Below, piece by piece: positions 17,527 to 27,034 of a stretch of 64,000 nucleotides of DNA (position 1 is the first letter of the stretch; each line of letters opens with the position of its first letter). The stretch comes from Larkinella rosea (GTDB lineage Bacteria; Bacteroidota; Bacteroidia; Cytophagales; Spirosomataceae). Made by a program: the position numbers and the translations under genes. The stretch spans positions 249,941 through 313,940 of the forward strand of contig NZ_RQJO01000007.1 of NCBI RefSeq assembly GCF_003858635.1, in the 5' to 3' direction. A model generated the notes under the pieces. That model was not told where the DNA came from, ran no database searches, and was given only the letters and a program-made list of their open reading frames with translations.

Positions 17527-19167
17527 TTACGCTTTCTTGCGGGCGGCTCCGGTTTTCAACATGGTGGCCCGACCAAGGTAAATTTCGTCACCCTTCAAAT
17601 TGACGGTTGTATAAAATTGATACCCATCTTCAATGTACCGCACCAGGACCTGTTTATTCTGACCGGGTTTTCCGTACGGTTGCGTAGCCGCCACCAGAAT
17701 CTGATTGCCGTTGACAATGGCCCGGGCAAAGGGAACGTCGTGGGTTTTGAGCTGATTGGCGTTGTATTTATACCAGGTTTTGCCGCCGTCCACCGAACAT
17801 TCGGTCTGCTCGTTCAGGTATTTTTCACGGCCATTGAAAAGGTCGCCGTGGTGTTTGAACAACCGCCAGAGGCCGTGAATATAGTGTTCATAACAGGCAT
17901 AAACCCGGTCATTCCCAATTTCCCGCAGGTTCACTTCGGCCGGAGTAGGCTGATCCGGTTTTAAGTCCACCATATCGTCCCAGAAAAGAGCGCCATAAGC
18001 GCCGGTAAACCAGTAAAAAATGGCAACACCTTCGGCAATGGCGGGCGGTGCTGCGTTCTTGGCTTTTTCGCTATTCGGAAAATCGCTGCTCTGGGTGTTG
18101 AATAACCACTGCCACGCAATCCTTTTCTTCGGTGAAAGACGCATATTAACTTCCTGTTCGCCCAGCAAAGCCCCCAGCCAATGGCGTGAACCATCGTCGT
18201 TGTGGTTGATGGAATAATCGAATTCGGGATACAGGTAATAGGTGCCCGGCATCTGAAAATCGATGTAGTCGGCAAATGTCTTTCCAACGATCGCATCGGG
18301 CATTCCGCGTTCCTTCGAGGAGGCCGTTTGCTTCGCCGGCATCGCCCAAAGCCAGTCGGGCGACGCAGTATAATCGCGGGCGCGGGAATAGCCGTAGCCG
18401 TTTAACGGAACCGGGGCGATGGAACCCACTTCGGTATACGGACTGATCCATTCCCGCAGCGACTTCATCATAAACGTATACAGATTTACGTGTTCCTGCC
18501 GGTTTAACGGATTGCCCAGTCCTTCGTTTTCGATGTCGAAAAAGATTTTTCCGTAGGTACTTTTCCGCTTGTCGGGCGGACAATCGCCAAAATTGACGCA
18601 ACCACCACTTAACTCGAGCATCGCCCAGGAGATGCTGTTTTTATACCCTTTATCGCCCCATGGCCGGACATACCAGGTTTCCGGGCCTTTGTCGCCCGAT
18701 CGGGACCACGCAATATTGAACGGTTCGTCGGCCATATAGCCCTGCCCGATGGTCAACGCGCGCTGCGACGGTTTCAGGCGGCTCGTCCAGCCGTCCGGTT
18801 TGGGGTTCCATTCGCTTCGGTATTCATCCTTCGCCATTCGGGTCTTATCGATCGACGAAAACCCCCGGCGAAACAGTTTCGACCAGTCCTGATCAACATG
18901 CAAGTTTCGCCCGGCTCCGCTGAATGTCAGGGATTTGGTCGCAGGAAGCGTAAAATCACCCACAACATCCGGATTCCAGTAGCCTTTCCGGGTTGTTGGC
19001 GTAAAGGTCTGCCGGGGTGTCGGTGTCAATGCGGTTTGGGCGGGCAAAGCACCGGTATAAACGGTTGTGATGGGCTCCGGGCCGCTTATGTAGTTCGTAT
19101 AATAGATGCCCACGCCTGCGATGGCGGGAAGCAAAAGAGTCAGAAAAAGCTTCATACGTTTGTTCAT
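17527..19167 (-). CDS. Exported hypothetical protein, possibly glycosidase-like
   Basis: 546 aa. The N-terminus (KRMKLFLTLLLPAIAGVGIYY) is a signal peptide or anchor. A Thr/Pro-rich linker (about 35-62) precedes a large folded region rich in Trp, Tyr and Asp (YVRPWGDKGY, IFFDIENEG, DYIDFQMPGTYYLYPEFDYS, WFTGAYGALFWDDM). The acidic-aromatic pattern and the strand-end FFDIENEG recall (beta/alpha)8 glycoside hydrolases, but I cannot assign a GH family. Its ATG overlaps the aguB stop (ATGA), so it is probably co-translated with the amidase. It appears unrelated in function, and that pairing is unexplained. Confidence 0.75.
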   Translation of the reverse strand: MNKRMKLFLTLLLPAIAGVGIYYTNYISGPEPITTVYTGALPAQTALTPTPRQTFTPTTRKGYWNPDVVGDFTLPATKSLTFSGAGRNLHVDQDWSKLFRRGFSSIDKTRMAKDEYRSEWNPKPDGWTSRLKPSQRALTIGQGYMADEPFNIAWSRSGDKGPETWYVRPWGDKGYKNSISWAMLELSGGCVNFGDCPPDKRKSTYGKIFFDIENEGLGNPLNRQEHVNLYTFMMKSLREWISPYTEVGSIAPVPLNGYGYSRARDYTASPDWLWAMPAKQTASSKERGMPDAIVGKTFADYIDFQMPGTYYLYPEFDYSINHNDDGSRHWLGALLGEQEVNMRLSPKKRIAWQWLFNTQSSDFPNSEKAKNAAPPAIAEGVAIFYWFTGAYGALFWDDMVDLKPDQPTPAEVNLREIGNDRVYACYEHYIHGLWRLFKHHGDLFNGREKYLNEQTECSVDGGKTWYKYNANQLKTHDVPFARAIVNGNQILVAATQPYGKPGQNKQVLVRYIEDGYQFYTTVNLKGDEIYLGRATMLKTGAARKKA

Positions 19168-20036
19168 TCGTCTAAATACCGTTTCGTGATGGGTTGATAG
19201 GAATCAATTCGCCGATCACGTAAATAAGGCCAGGTGGTACGGTATTTATCGGTTAAATTCAAGTCAACTTCCTGTACGTGAACGACCTCCTCGTCGTGCG
19301 GAGCCAGGTAGAGCAACGAACCGTGCGGATTGGCTACGAATGATCCACCCCAGAACTTTTGCCCGCCCTCGGTTCCGACCCGGTTGACCGAAACGACATG
19401 CACCCCATTGGCAATCGCGTGACTGCGCTGAATGGTTTGCCAGGCACTGTACTGTTCGGCATCCACTTTCGGATCGGTTTCCTCCGTATCCCAGCCGATG
19501 GCAGTGGGGTAAAACAGGATTTCAGCCCCCATCAGTGACGTAATACGGGCCGGTTCGGGATACCACTGGTCCCAGCAAATGAGAACGCCTATTTTGGCAT
19601 ATTTGGTTTCGAAAACCTTATAACCCAGGTCGCCGGGCGTAAAGTAAAATTTCTCGTAATAACCCGGATCGTCGGGAATGTGCATTTTCCGGTATTTACC
19701 CAGGTACGTTCCATCGGCATCCAGAACGGCGGTCGTATTGTGATACAAACCGGCTGCGCGTTTTTCAAATAACGACGCAATAATGACCGTATTGGTTTCG
19801 CGGGCAATTTCGGCTAAACGTTCCGTTGTCGGGCCGGGAATGGCTTCGGCCAGACTGAAATTATGGTGATCCTCGACGTCGCAGAAATAGAGCGAGCGGA
19901 ACAATTCCTGCAAACAAACGATTTGCGCCCCTTTTTCGGCGGCTTCACGAATGCCCGCTATGGCTTTTTCAAGATTAGCTTCCAGGTCGGCCGAGCAGGA
20001 CATCTGCACGAGGCCAATCGATACTTTTTTTGACAT
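19164..20036 (-). CDS. aguB: N-carbamoylputrescine amidase (nitrilase superfamily)
   Basis: 290 aa, the typical length. It hydrolyses N-carbamoylputrescine to putrescine, ammonia and CO2, the step after agmatine deiminase (9284-10366). The nitrilase catalytic triad is visible: Glu in CLQELFRS, Lys in YRKMHIPDDPGYYEKFYF and Cys in VLICWDQWYPE. The PDDPGYYEKFYFTPGDLG segment is characteristic of this subfamily. Cytoplasmic. It follows the GT9 gene by 12 bp and overlaps the next gene by an ATGA junction. The call rests on motif match and the presence of aguA in the same window. Confidence 0.95.
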   Translation of the reverse strand: MSKKVSIGLVQMSCSADLEANLEKAIAGIREAAEKGAQIVCLQELFRSLYFCDVEDHHNFSLAEAIPGPTTERLAEIARETNTVIIASLFEKRAAGLYHNTTAVLDADGTYLGKYRKMHIPDDPGYYEKFYFTPGDLGYKVFETKYAKIGVLICWDQWYPEPARITSLMGAEILFYPTAIGWDTEETDPKVDAEQYSAWQTIQRSHAIANGVHVVSVNRVGTEGGQKFWGGSFVANPHGSLLYLAPHDEEVVHVQEVDLNLTDKYRTTWPYLRDRRIDSYQPITKRYLDE

Positions 20037-20048
20037 GGGTTGGTTGGA

Positions 20049-21071
20049 TTAACGTTCCGGACCGGTTCGTCGGGTCGACGGTCCGGCGCCACGCTTCAGC
20101 TCTTTCAGGTCAAAATCGAACGGTAATTCGTTCATGCATTTGAAATGACCCAGTGGACACCGATCGTAGCCTATTTTAGAACAAGGGCGACAGGGCAACA
20201 GTTTGTTTTCGAGCAAAACAAAATTGGTTTTGTACGGATACATGCCCAGTTGCGGAGTCGTATTGCCCCAGATGGAGTAGATTTTTTTCTTCAGGGCGGC
20301 TGCAATGTGCATTAGCCCGGTGTCGTGGCTGAACACCAGCGTTGATTGTTGCAGAAGCGATGCCGACTGGTTCAGATTGTACTTGCCGCAGGCGTTATAA
20401 ATCAGCTTGTCACTTAGCACCTGTCGGATTTCTTCCCCCGCCTGAACGTCTTCTTTTCCGCCTAAAAGAATGACGGGATAATTGATTTTTCGGCACAATT
20501 CAATCATGCGCTCCACGGGCAGCTTCTTCGTCGTGTGTTGCCCCCCAATCGCATAGGCAACAAAACCGCGTCGGTGGGTGGCCGGAATCCATTCCGGTTC
20601 TACAATGTCTTTGTACGGAATGAAGTAATCCAGCCCTTTGTCGTCGTTGACGACCCCAAACGATTCTGTCGTTTGCAGGTATCGGTCAACAATGTGCAGC
20701 GAAGGCATGGTATTGATCTTGAACCGAACGTAAAGCCATTTTTCCCAGTTCAGCTTGTCGAAACTACGCGAAGGAACGCCTAGCCGTAATTTGATCAACA
20801 TCGTACGGAGGTTGCGGTGCAAATCGATGATGTAATCGTAGCGTTCGCTCCGCAACTGAGCAATCAGGTCATTCAGGTTATTGTCCAGGTAAAACCCCTT
20901 GTCAATGTACGGATTCGATTCAATGAGGGATTGGTAGGAGCGTTTGGTGCAATAATGAATTTCGGCTCCCGGAACCTGCTGTTTCAGGCAACGAACAACC
21001 GGCGTCGTCAGCACAATGTCGCCGATGGACGAAAACCGGATAATCAGGAACTTGACGGGAGTGGTATGCAT
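20049..21071 (-). CDS. Glycosyltransferase family 9 (heptosyltransferase-like)
   Basis: 340 aa, GT-B fold of the ADP-heptose:LPS heptosyltransferase type. The N-terminal signature KFLIIRFSSIGDIVLTTPVVRCLK and the C-terminal donor-site region (LVFSHDTGLMHIAAALKKKIYSIWG) match the family. The C-terminal Cys cluster (CRPCSKIGYDRCPLGHFKC) is common in Bacteroidota members. It probably acts at the inner face of the cytoplasmic membrane on a lipid-linked sugar acceptor. The donor need not be heptose, because no other LPS core genes are nearby. Upstream is a 20 bp-stem hairpin that separates it from the DUF4249 gene. Confidence 0.9.
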   Translation of the reverse strand: MHTTPVKFLIIRFSSIGDIVLTTPVVRCLKQQVPGAEIHYCTKRSYQSLIESNPYIDKGFYLDNNLNDLIAQLRSERYDYIIDLHRNLRTMLIKLRLGVPSRSFDKLNWEKWLYVRFKINTMPSLHIVDRYLQTTESFGVVNDDKGLDYFIPYKDIVEPEWIPATHRRGFVAYAIGGQHTTKKLPVERMIELCRKINYPVILLGGKEDVQAGEEIRQVLSDKLIYNACGKYNLNQSASLLQQSTLVFSHDTGLMHIAAALKKKIYSIWGNTTPQLGMYPYKTNFVLLENKLLPCRPCSKIGYDRCPLGHFKCMNELPFDFDLKELKRGAGPSTRRTGPER

Positions 21072-21160
21072 CTGCTGCCAAAAGTACGATAAGGTCGGGA
21101 TTTTTTGAAAGAACGCCCGGAAACCTGCGTAATTGTTACTCCATAAATGATTTGGCGGCT

Positions 21161-21214
21161 CACCCTGTCAGCGCCGGGCCGTCGTACGGTCGCAGGCCCG
21201 GCGCTGACAGGGTG
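21161..21214. repeat. GC-rich hairpin with 20 bp arms (cgctgacaggg family)
   Basis: Arms at 21161-21180 and 21195-21214 are exact reverse complements (core accctgtcagcgccgggcc) with a 14-base loop. It starts 4 bases from the DUF4249 stop codon on the minus strand, so it could end that transcript, but there is no long T-run. The 11-mer cgctgacaggg recurs in the element at 47300-47348. Confidence 0.8.
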
Positions 21215-21218
21215 GTGG

Positions 21219-22313
21219 CTACTGGTCCCAAAAGCGCGGTTTGGTCGGTGTACGGTTTATGCTGTTCATACAGGGAATACAGGCTGCCAGGTTATCCAAC
21301 TGGATTACTTTTCCATTCGGGACGCCCACCGCATCTTTTGTCCGGTCTACTCTCAGCGGCAGCACGCTAACACCGGCCGCGCCAAAATAACCGTATACCA
21401 CCTCATCTGGATCGCTGGTGCATTTCATGTTTCCACCGACGGTAGCCGGTGCCGAATCGAACAGGCCACCCGTATTGTTAACCAATTTTTGAACACTGCT
21501 GAAAAACCGGTAGGCCCCGGGACTGATCGACTGTTGTTCCACTTCCACGTAGTAAATGCTGCGCGACGTAAAAGGCACGCTCAGGATGTATTGCCGACTG
21601 ATCGCTTTTCCGTTGATGGCGGCATCGGAACTGATGTTGATGCAATTGCTGTAACATTGGTTGATATTCCAGCAAGCCGTGCAACAGGGAATGCCGGTAT
21701 AGGCCCCGTCTGCATTAAGACCCGGACTTACCTGACAGGCCGGTGTCATTTCGTAATTCTTCCAAACCCAGCGGTAATAATCGCCGGGTGTTTCGGGATC
21801 TTTCGTGTCCAGATAGACCTCCCAGTAATTGCGTAAATCGTTGCTGAAAGCGGCCGGATTATACTTGTATTCGGAGCTCAGTTTCGTGATCGGTGGAGCG
21901 GCTTTCAACAACTCCAGAGCCGATTCGTACTGTTTTCCGGCGGAGGTTCGGATGGTGATTTTGTAGGAACGACCCGCAATGCCACGGATTCCGTTAGCTG
22001 CGGTTTGGTAGGAACCCGGTGTCGCTTCTTTTAGAATTTCCTGATTGCCGAGGTTGTCGGAAAGTGTTACGGTGGCACCGGTAACCAGTAAATTCAGGCC
22101 CGAATAGGTGTAATCTGCCGTTTGGGTCAGATTGACGAAATAAGGGCCGGGTTGGTCGGTAATCATTCCCTCCACCACCACGGCTCTCCCGATGGACTGG
22201 GTATCGGGTTGGTAGGGTGACAGACAGGAACTGACCAGTCCGGAAAAGAACAAAAGGAGCGGAGTGATCCGTATCAAAGTCAGTAACCGGTGGCTCTTTA
22301 GTTTATTTTTCAT
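21219..22313 (-). CDS. DUF4249 outer-membrane-associated lipoprotein
   Basis: 364 aa. Lipoprotein signal with lipobox Cys about residue 30 (GLVSSC). The body matches the DUF4249 family (AVVVEGMITDQPGPYFVNLTQT, GSYQTAANGIRGIAGRSYKI), which in Bacteroidota is usually encoded beside a TonB receptor with a CarboxypepD_reg domain, as here (next gene upstream, 12 bp apart). A cysteine-dense stretch at about residues 190-230 (IPCCTACWNINQC) is notable. The likely role is a surface partner of the receptor at 22326; the ligand is unknown. Confidence 0.88.
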   Translation of the reverse strand: MKNKLKSHRLLTLIRITPLLLFFSGLVSSCLSPYQPDTQSIGRAVVVEGMITDQPGPYFVNLTQTADYTYSGLNLLVTGATVTLSDNLGNQEILKEATPGSYQTAANGIRGIAGRSYKITIRTSAGKQYESALELLKAAPPITKLSSEYKYNPAAFSNDLRNYWEVYLDTKDPETPGDYYRWVWKNYEMTPACQVSPGLNADGAYTGIPCCTACWNINQCYSNCINISSDAAINGKAISRQYILSVPFTSRSIYYVEVEQQSISPGAYRFFSSVQKLVNNTGGLFDSAPATVGGNMKCTSDPDEVVYGYFGAAGVSVLPLRVDRTKDAVGVPNGKVIQLDNLAACIPCMNSINRTPTKPRFWDQ

Positions 22314-22325
22314 AGCATAGCCAGG

Positions 22326-24743
22326 TCAGAACTTGAAATTATACGTCAGCGACGGGAAGGCGGAACCAAAAACCGAGAGCTTGTACCCGTCATTCAACGA
22401 AGCCGAATTCAACTTGAAAAAGACCGAATAGGCGTTTTTCCGGGCGTAAACGTTATAAATCGAAAAGACCCAGCTTCGCTCATACCGCTTTTTTTTAGCC
22501 GGGTCACTCCTGACCGGGTCCTGATTGAACTCAACCGCGAAATCCAGTCGGTGATAATCCGGAATCCGTTGCTGGTTGCGGTTGATGTAAATCGGAACGA
22601 TGATGCCATTGATGCGGGCGCGGGCGTAAGGCTGGGTCACGGGGCGGCCCGTGCTGTAGGTGAAATTGAACGAAATATTCACCCGGTTGTTGGGCCGGAA
22701 CGTCGTCATCGCATTCAGCGTGTGCGGTTTATCGAAATTGGCCGGATATTGTTGGCCGTTGTTCACCCGTTCTTGCGGGAAAGGCCCGTTTATCGTGTAC
22801 AAAACCCGGGAATAGGTGTAACTAACCCAGCCAATCCAGTGACCTTTATTTTTCTTAAGCTGCGTTTCCAGTCCGTAAGCCTTGCCGCTGCCCTGCAACA
22901 ACTCGGTTTCGGGGGTCGGATTCAGGGTTAAATTGGCGCCATCTTTGTAATCGATCGCGTTTTGAACGGTCTTGTAATACACTTCAGCGGATGCCTCAAT
23001 CGCATTCCCTGCCGTATTTTTGAAATAACCTACCGACCATTGATCGGCAATCTGCGGTTTGATGAACGAGTCGCTCAGTTTCCAGCGCGAGATGGGCAGC
23101 GCAGCCGTCGTATTGGTGATCTGTTGAATATATTGCCGCATGCGGTTGTATCCCGCTTTAATCGACTGGCCTTCACCCACCGTCCAGCGCACTGCCAGTC
23201 GCGGCTCGACTCCGCCGGTTTTGTGGAAAATATGACCTTTATTGTAAGTGGTTGACGATGTGGTGGTTTCAGGTTGCAATGGAACACCTTCCTCGTAAAT
23301 GGGTACGGAAGCTGGTCCACGATTCAGAAATTGAGAATAGCGAATGCCGCCCACAATAGAAACCGCTTCGTTTACTTTCCACTCATCCTGCACGTAAACC
23401 GCCAGTTCATACGCCCGCTCAACGGGCAGCGTCTTCGCCAGCACATTCGACTGAAAACCGGGAATCAGTTTGTTGGGCAGGAGGTAATAATCGATCAGGC
23501 TAAAACCGCCCTGAAACTGGTGGGTTTCGGTAGCGGTAAAACTCAGATCGGCCTTCAATTGACGGTGGCGTATTTCCGAGCTAAGCCGGAACGCGTTGGA
23601 AGAGTCCGGCACGGACGTTTCGGGGCGGTATTGGCTGTAAATGGCGGTTGTCGCCAGATTTAGGCGGTTGTTAATGGAATAATTCCACTTCAGGGTTCCG
23701 TTCAGGGTGCGGTATTCGAATAAGGTTGACGAGGCATTGACTTCCACGGTCGAAAGCGAATCGGAAGCGAGCTTAAATGAGTCGTGGCTGTTGTATCCTG
23801 TAAACGTAACCGTATGTTTCTCATTGGGTTGAAACTTCAGTTTCGTGGTTACATCGTAAAAGTTGGCTTTTGTGTCCCGTATACTGCGCGGCATTAATTT
23901 GAACAGAAAATCATTGAACGATGCCCGACCGGCGAGTAAAAAGGAGAGTTTTTTCTTCATAATCGGACCTTCAATTCCCAGGCGGCTGGCTACAACGCCA
24001 ATGCCGCCGTTGACCGTGATTTTCTCGGTTTCCGGTTCTTTCACCCGAATGTCGAGCACCGAAGCGGCCCGTCCGCCCATATTGGGTGCAATACCGCCCC
24101 GGTTCAGCGTAACATCGCGAACAATATCGGGGTTGAAAACCGAAAAGAAACCCATCAGGTGGCTGGAATTGAAGATCGGCGCGTCATCCATCAACACCAG
24201 ATTCTGGTCGGTGCTACCACCCCGGACATTGATGCCCGGTGCTCCCTCGCCAACGGTCGTTACGCCGGGTAACAACAGCAGACTCCGCACCACATCAGCT
24301 TCGCCCATAAAAGCCGGAATCCGTTTGATGGTTTTGATGGTCATTTGAGTAACCCCCAACTCCACTTTTTTGACATTTCGATCGGGTGCTTCGGTCGTCA
24401 CGGTCACTTCGTCCAGATCCTTGGAGTCGTCCTGGAGCAGGATTTCCGTCAAAACCGTTTTATGGAGCGTAATGGTATGGGTCTGGGCGTGAAAACCGAC
24501 GTGTGTAAATTTGACGTTGTAGGTTCCGGCCGGAAGCGAAATGACGAAAAACCCATCGCGACTGGTGTTGGTGCCCCGGCGGTTTTCGGTAATAAAAACC
24601 GAGGCACCCTGAATGGGTTGTTTGGTGATGGCGTCGCGAATGTAGCCGGTTAACGAGTGATTGGTTTTATCAATTTTTGACTGTGCAACCGCAAAATACG
24701 GAATCAGCCAACTACACACGAAGGTGAAGTAGAAAAATCTCAT
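22326..24743 (-). CDS. TonB-dependent receptor paired with DUF4249
   Basis: 805 aa. Signal peptide residues 1-21 (ending FAVAQ). CarboxypepD_reg-like domain about 29-112 (LTGYIRDAITKQPIQGASVF). Plug domain about 125-240 (GEGAPGINVRGGSTDQNLVL, NMGGRAASVLDIRV). The C-terminal barrel ends in Phe (LTYNFKF). The length and PAFMGEADVVRSLLLLPGV motif are typical of the Bacteroidota receptor class that lacks a SusD partner and is followed by DUF4249. It should import an unknown ligand using TonB-ExbBD energy. Both genes form a two-gene operon on the minus strand. Confidence 0.93.
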   Translation of the reverse strand: MRFFYFTFVCSWLIPYFAVAQSKIDKTNHSLTGYIRDAITKQPIQGASVFITENRRGTNTSRDGFFVISLPAGTYNVKFTHVGFHAQTHTITLHKTVLTEILLQDDSKDLDEVTVTTEAPDRNVKKVELGVTQMTIKTIKRIPAFMGEADVVRSLLLLPGVTTVGEGAPGINVRGGSTDQNLVLMDDAPIFNSSHLMGFFSVFNPDIVRDVTLNRGGIAPNMGGRAASVLDIRVKEPETEKITVNGGIGVVASRLGIEGPIMKKKLSFLLAGRASFNDFLFKLMPRSIRDTKANFYDVTTKLKFQPNEKHTVTFTGYNSHDSFKLASDSLSTVEVNASSTLFEYRTLNGTLKWNYSINNRLNLATTAIYSQYRPETSVPDSSNAFRLSSEIRHRQLKADLSFTATETHQFQGGFSLIDYYLLPNKLIPGFQSNVLAKTLPVERAYELAVYVQDEWKVNEAVSIVGGIRYSQFLNRGPASVPIYEEGVPLQPETTTSSTTYNKGHIFHKTGGVEPRLAVRWTVGEGQSIKAGYNRMRQYIQQITNTTAALPISRWKLSDSFIKPQIADQWSVGYFKNTAGNAIEASAEVYYKTVQNAIDYKDGANLTLNPTPETELLQGSGKAYGLETQLKKNKGHWIGWVSYTYSRVLYTINGPFPQERVNNGQQYPANFDKPHTLNAMTTFRPNNRVNISFNFTYSTGRPVTQPYARARINGIIVPIYINRNQQRIPDYHRLDFAVEFNQDPVRSDPAKKKRYERSWVFSIYNVYARKNAYSVFFKLNSASLNDGYKLSVFGSAFPSLTYNFKF

Positions 24744-24854
24744 CAGGTCAGGTTGTAAGGGTTCTTACTACCTGGTAAATATCAAATATTGAATAGTAAA
24801 TAACGAATAATGAGCGAATTAAAATTACATTTAAAATTCGACCGATACCGAAAT

Positions 24855-26552
24855 TTACGACCGTGGTTGCCTTTTGCGAAGATAGGCTTCCATTTCGGGC
24901 AGCGTTAGCGCATTGAACGTCATGTTTTTTGTCAAACCGCCTTTCCTGGCCACGGCTACCCCGTAGTGCATATCGTGAAAACCCGCCATTTCGTGCGCAT
25001 CCGGGTTGATGCTTAGTTTAACCCCTTGGCTAACTGCGTATTGAATCCAGCGCCAGTCGAGGTCAAGTCGCCAGGGGCTGGCGTTGATCTCGATTACGAC
25101 TCCGTTTTCGGCACAGGCGTCGATTACGGCTTTGTAGTCGATGGGATACCCGGCCCGGGCCAGCAATAACCGACCCGTCGGATGGCCCAGAATAGTTGTA
25201 TACGGATTTTGAATGGCATTGATCAACCGGGCTGTCGCTTTTTCGCTGCTCATCGTCAGGTTCTGGTGCACAGATGCCACCACGTAATCGAATGACGCCA
25301 GAATATCGTCACTGTAATCAAGCGCACCGTCGCTCAAAATATCGGATTCAATCCCTTTCAGGATTTTGAACGAACCGCCAAACTGAGCGTTCAGTCGGTC
25401 AATTTCTTCATGCTGTTGCTGAATGCGGTACGGCTCCAGGCCTTTGGCATACACCGCCGTCTGTGAGTGATCGGCAATACCAAAATACGCAAACCCAAGT
25501 TCCCGGCAGTAATTGGCCATTTGTTCCAGCGTATGTTTGCCGTCGGAATACGTGCTGTGGTTGTGCAGAATCCCACGCAATGCATCCCAGGTCACCAGGT
25601 CGCTTACGCTATGTTTTTGCGCCCAATCAAACTCAAAACCGCCTTCGCGCATCTCAGGTACAATGAACGGCAGGCCCGATCGCTCATAAACCGCTTCTTC
25701 GGTTTCGGTCGGAAACGTCCGGCTGGTTTGGAGTAAAGTCCAGCCCGAAGCTCCGGTTACTTGCAGGTGTTTTTCGGCGGCCGAATGGATAAATAATTGA
25801 CTTTCAAATTGATCGGAAGACACCGTAATGATTTCAATCAACACTTCGTAGCCACTGGCCTGCCCGCGCCAGGTGAAAGGAGTGGACTCGATCTCATTTT
25901 GTTCGAGATACGACAGGGAATTCAGGAACTCAAACGCGGCAATCGGATCGGCCGTGCTGACGATAAACTGGACGGTATCCACTTCTTCGATTTTCCGCCG
26001 GATCTGCCCGGTTATTTCAACGCGGCTAAATTCTTTTTCAAAAACATCCAGCAGCATATGAGCCAGGGCGTCAGCTTTGTCCATTCGCAATTTACCCGAC
26101 TGGTTTTCCAGAAATGCCAGTGATTCAAGAATGGCCTGCTGCGTTTTTTCACCAAACCCTTTGATTTTTGCAACTTCGCCACTTTCGCAGGCCAGTCGCA
26201 AATCCTGCAAGGTATCGATGCCGTAATCCCGCCAGATTACCCGAATTTTTTTGGCACCAATTCCTTTGATCCGAAACATTTCCAGCACCCCTTCCGGCGT
26301 TTGAGCCAACAAATCATCCAGATCCTGAAGCCGACCGGTTTCGATGATTTGCAGTATTTTTCCGGCCACCGATTTTCCGACGCCTGGCAATTTGATCAGC
26401 TCCGGAAACGACAGTTTGGTGAGGTCTTCGCTGGTTTTGTCCAGGTTAAAAGCGGCCGACTGAAACGCCCGGATTTTGAAAGCATCCACATCGTGGAGTT
26501 CCATCAATTTGGCCGTTAATTCCAGCATATCGATAATTTCGGTATTGCTCAT
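24855..26552 (-). CDS. polX: PolX-like protein: degenerate family X polymerase domain plus PHP domain
   Basis: 565 aa from ATG 26550-26552; an ATG at 26585 adds 11 residues. N-terminal 8-kDa-like and helix-hairpin-helix region (LPGVGKSVAGKI about 55-66, IKGIGAKKI, IKGFGEKTQQAI). The polymerase palm begins ITGQIRRKIEEVDTVQFIV (about 180-198). The canonical GSxRRGxETVxDxD is replaced so that both catalytic Asp positions read Thr193 and Gln195, and the third palm Asp also appears lost. The PHP domain is intact (GILHNHSTYSDG, IADHS, GIESDIL, GHPTGR, NPDAHE). It probably acts as a PHP-type 3'-5' exonuclease/phosphatase with a structural polymerase domain in DNA repair. Confidence 0.88.
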   Translation of the reverse strand: MSNTEIIDMLELTAKLMELHDVDAFKIRAFQSAAFNLDKTSEDLTKLSFPELIKLPGVGKSVAGKILQIIETGRLQDLDDLLAQTPEGVLEMFRIKGIGAKKIRVIWRDYGIDTLQDLRLACESGEVAKIKGFGEKTQQAILESLAFLENQSGKLRMDKADALAHMLLDVFEKEFSRVEITGQIRRKIEEVDTVQFIVSTADPIAAFEFLNSLSYLEQNEIESTPFTWRGQASGYEVLIEIITVSSDQFESQLFIHSAAEKHLQVTGASGWTLLQTSRTFPTETEEAVYERSGLPFIVPEMREGGFEFDWAQKHSVSDLVTWDALRGILHNHSTYSDGKHTLEQMANYCRELGFAYFGIADHSQTAVYAKGLEPYRIQQQHEEIDRLNAQFGGSFKILKGIESDILSDGALDYSDDILASFDYVVASVHQNLTMSSEKATARLINAIQNPYTTILGHPTGRLLLARAGYPIDYKAVIDACAENGVVIEINASPWRLDLDWRWIQYAVSQGVKLSINPDAHEMAGFHDMHYGVAVARKGGLTKNMTFNALTLPEMEAYLRKRQPRS

Positions 26553-26696
26553 GGTGTCGATTAATTCAGTCGTTTTTGTAACCAAAATATCAAATACGGT
26601 TTCTTGCTGTCCCGCTGTAAAAGAAAGTTGGTCTTCCCTATTGATTATAGTCTGAATCTGACTAACTTAATTTCCCCAACAATCGTAGACCCCTAC

Positions 26697-26981
26697 ATGG
26701 ACACACGCGACCCTCATCTTTGGAAGCAGGCAAAAGCTCGGGCCGGCTTTAAAATGCACCTGCGGACTTACCTGTTTGTCAACGTTGTTCTCTGGCTGAT
26801 ATGGCTGGTTATTTTCCTGGTTTTCAAGGAAAAATGGGGCGTTTATCCGTGGCCAATCTGGACGACACTCGGTTGGGGTATTGGCTTAATTTCCCACTAC
26901 TTCAGTGTTTACCACGGTTTTAACGAAAAAAGCCTGGCCGAACGCGAATACGAAAAACTCAAACGTACTCACGGACTTTAG
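26697..26981 (+). CDS. 2TM domain-containing small membrane protein
   Basis: 94 aa from ATG 26697 (MDTRDPHLWKQAKARAGF); a longer frame from 26604 has an implausible N-terminus. Two hydrophobic helices (about 25-45 and 55-72), the approach KARAGFKMHLRTYLFVN, and the FNEKSLAEREYEKLKR tail match the 2TM domain family. That family is found alone or fused to histidine kinases in Bacteroidota. It stands alone here, between polX and thyA. Function unknown; inner-membrane location expected. Confidence 0.85.
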   Translation: MDTRDPHLWKQAKARAGFKMHLRTYLFVNVVLWLIWLVIFLVFKEKWGVYPWPIWTTLGWGIGLISHYFSVYHGFNEKSLAEREYEKLKRTHGL

Positions 26982-27034
26982 TCCCTTGTATTCCAGTCCA
27001 TCGTCAGGGTTTCCCGGAGTAAAGTCTGTGGGTG

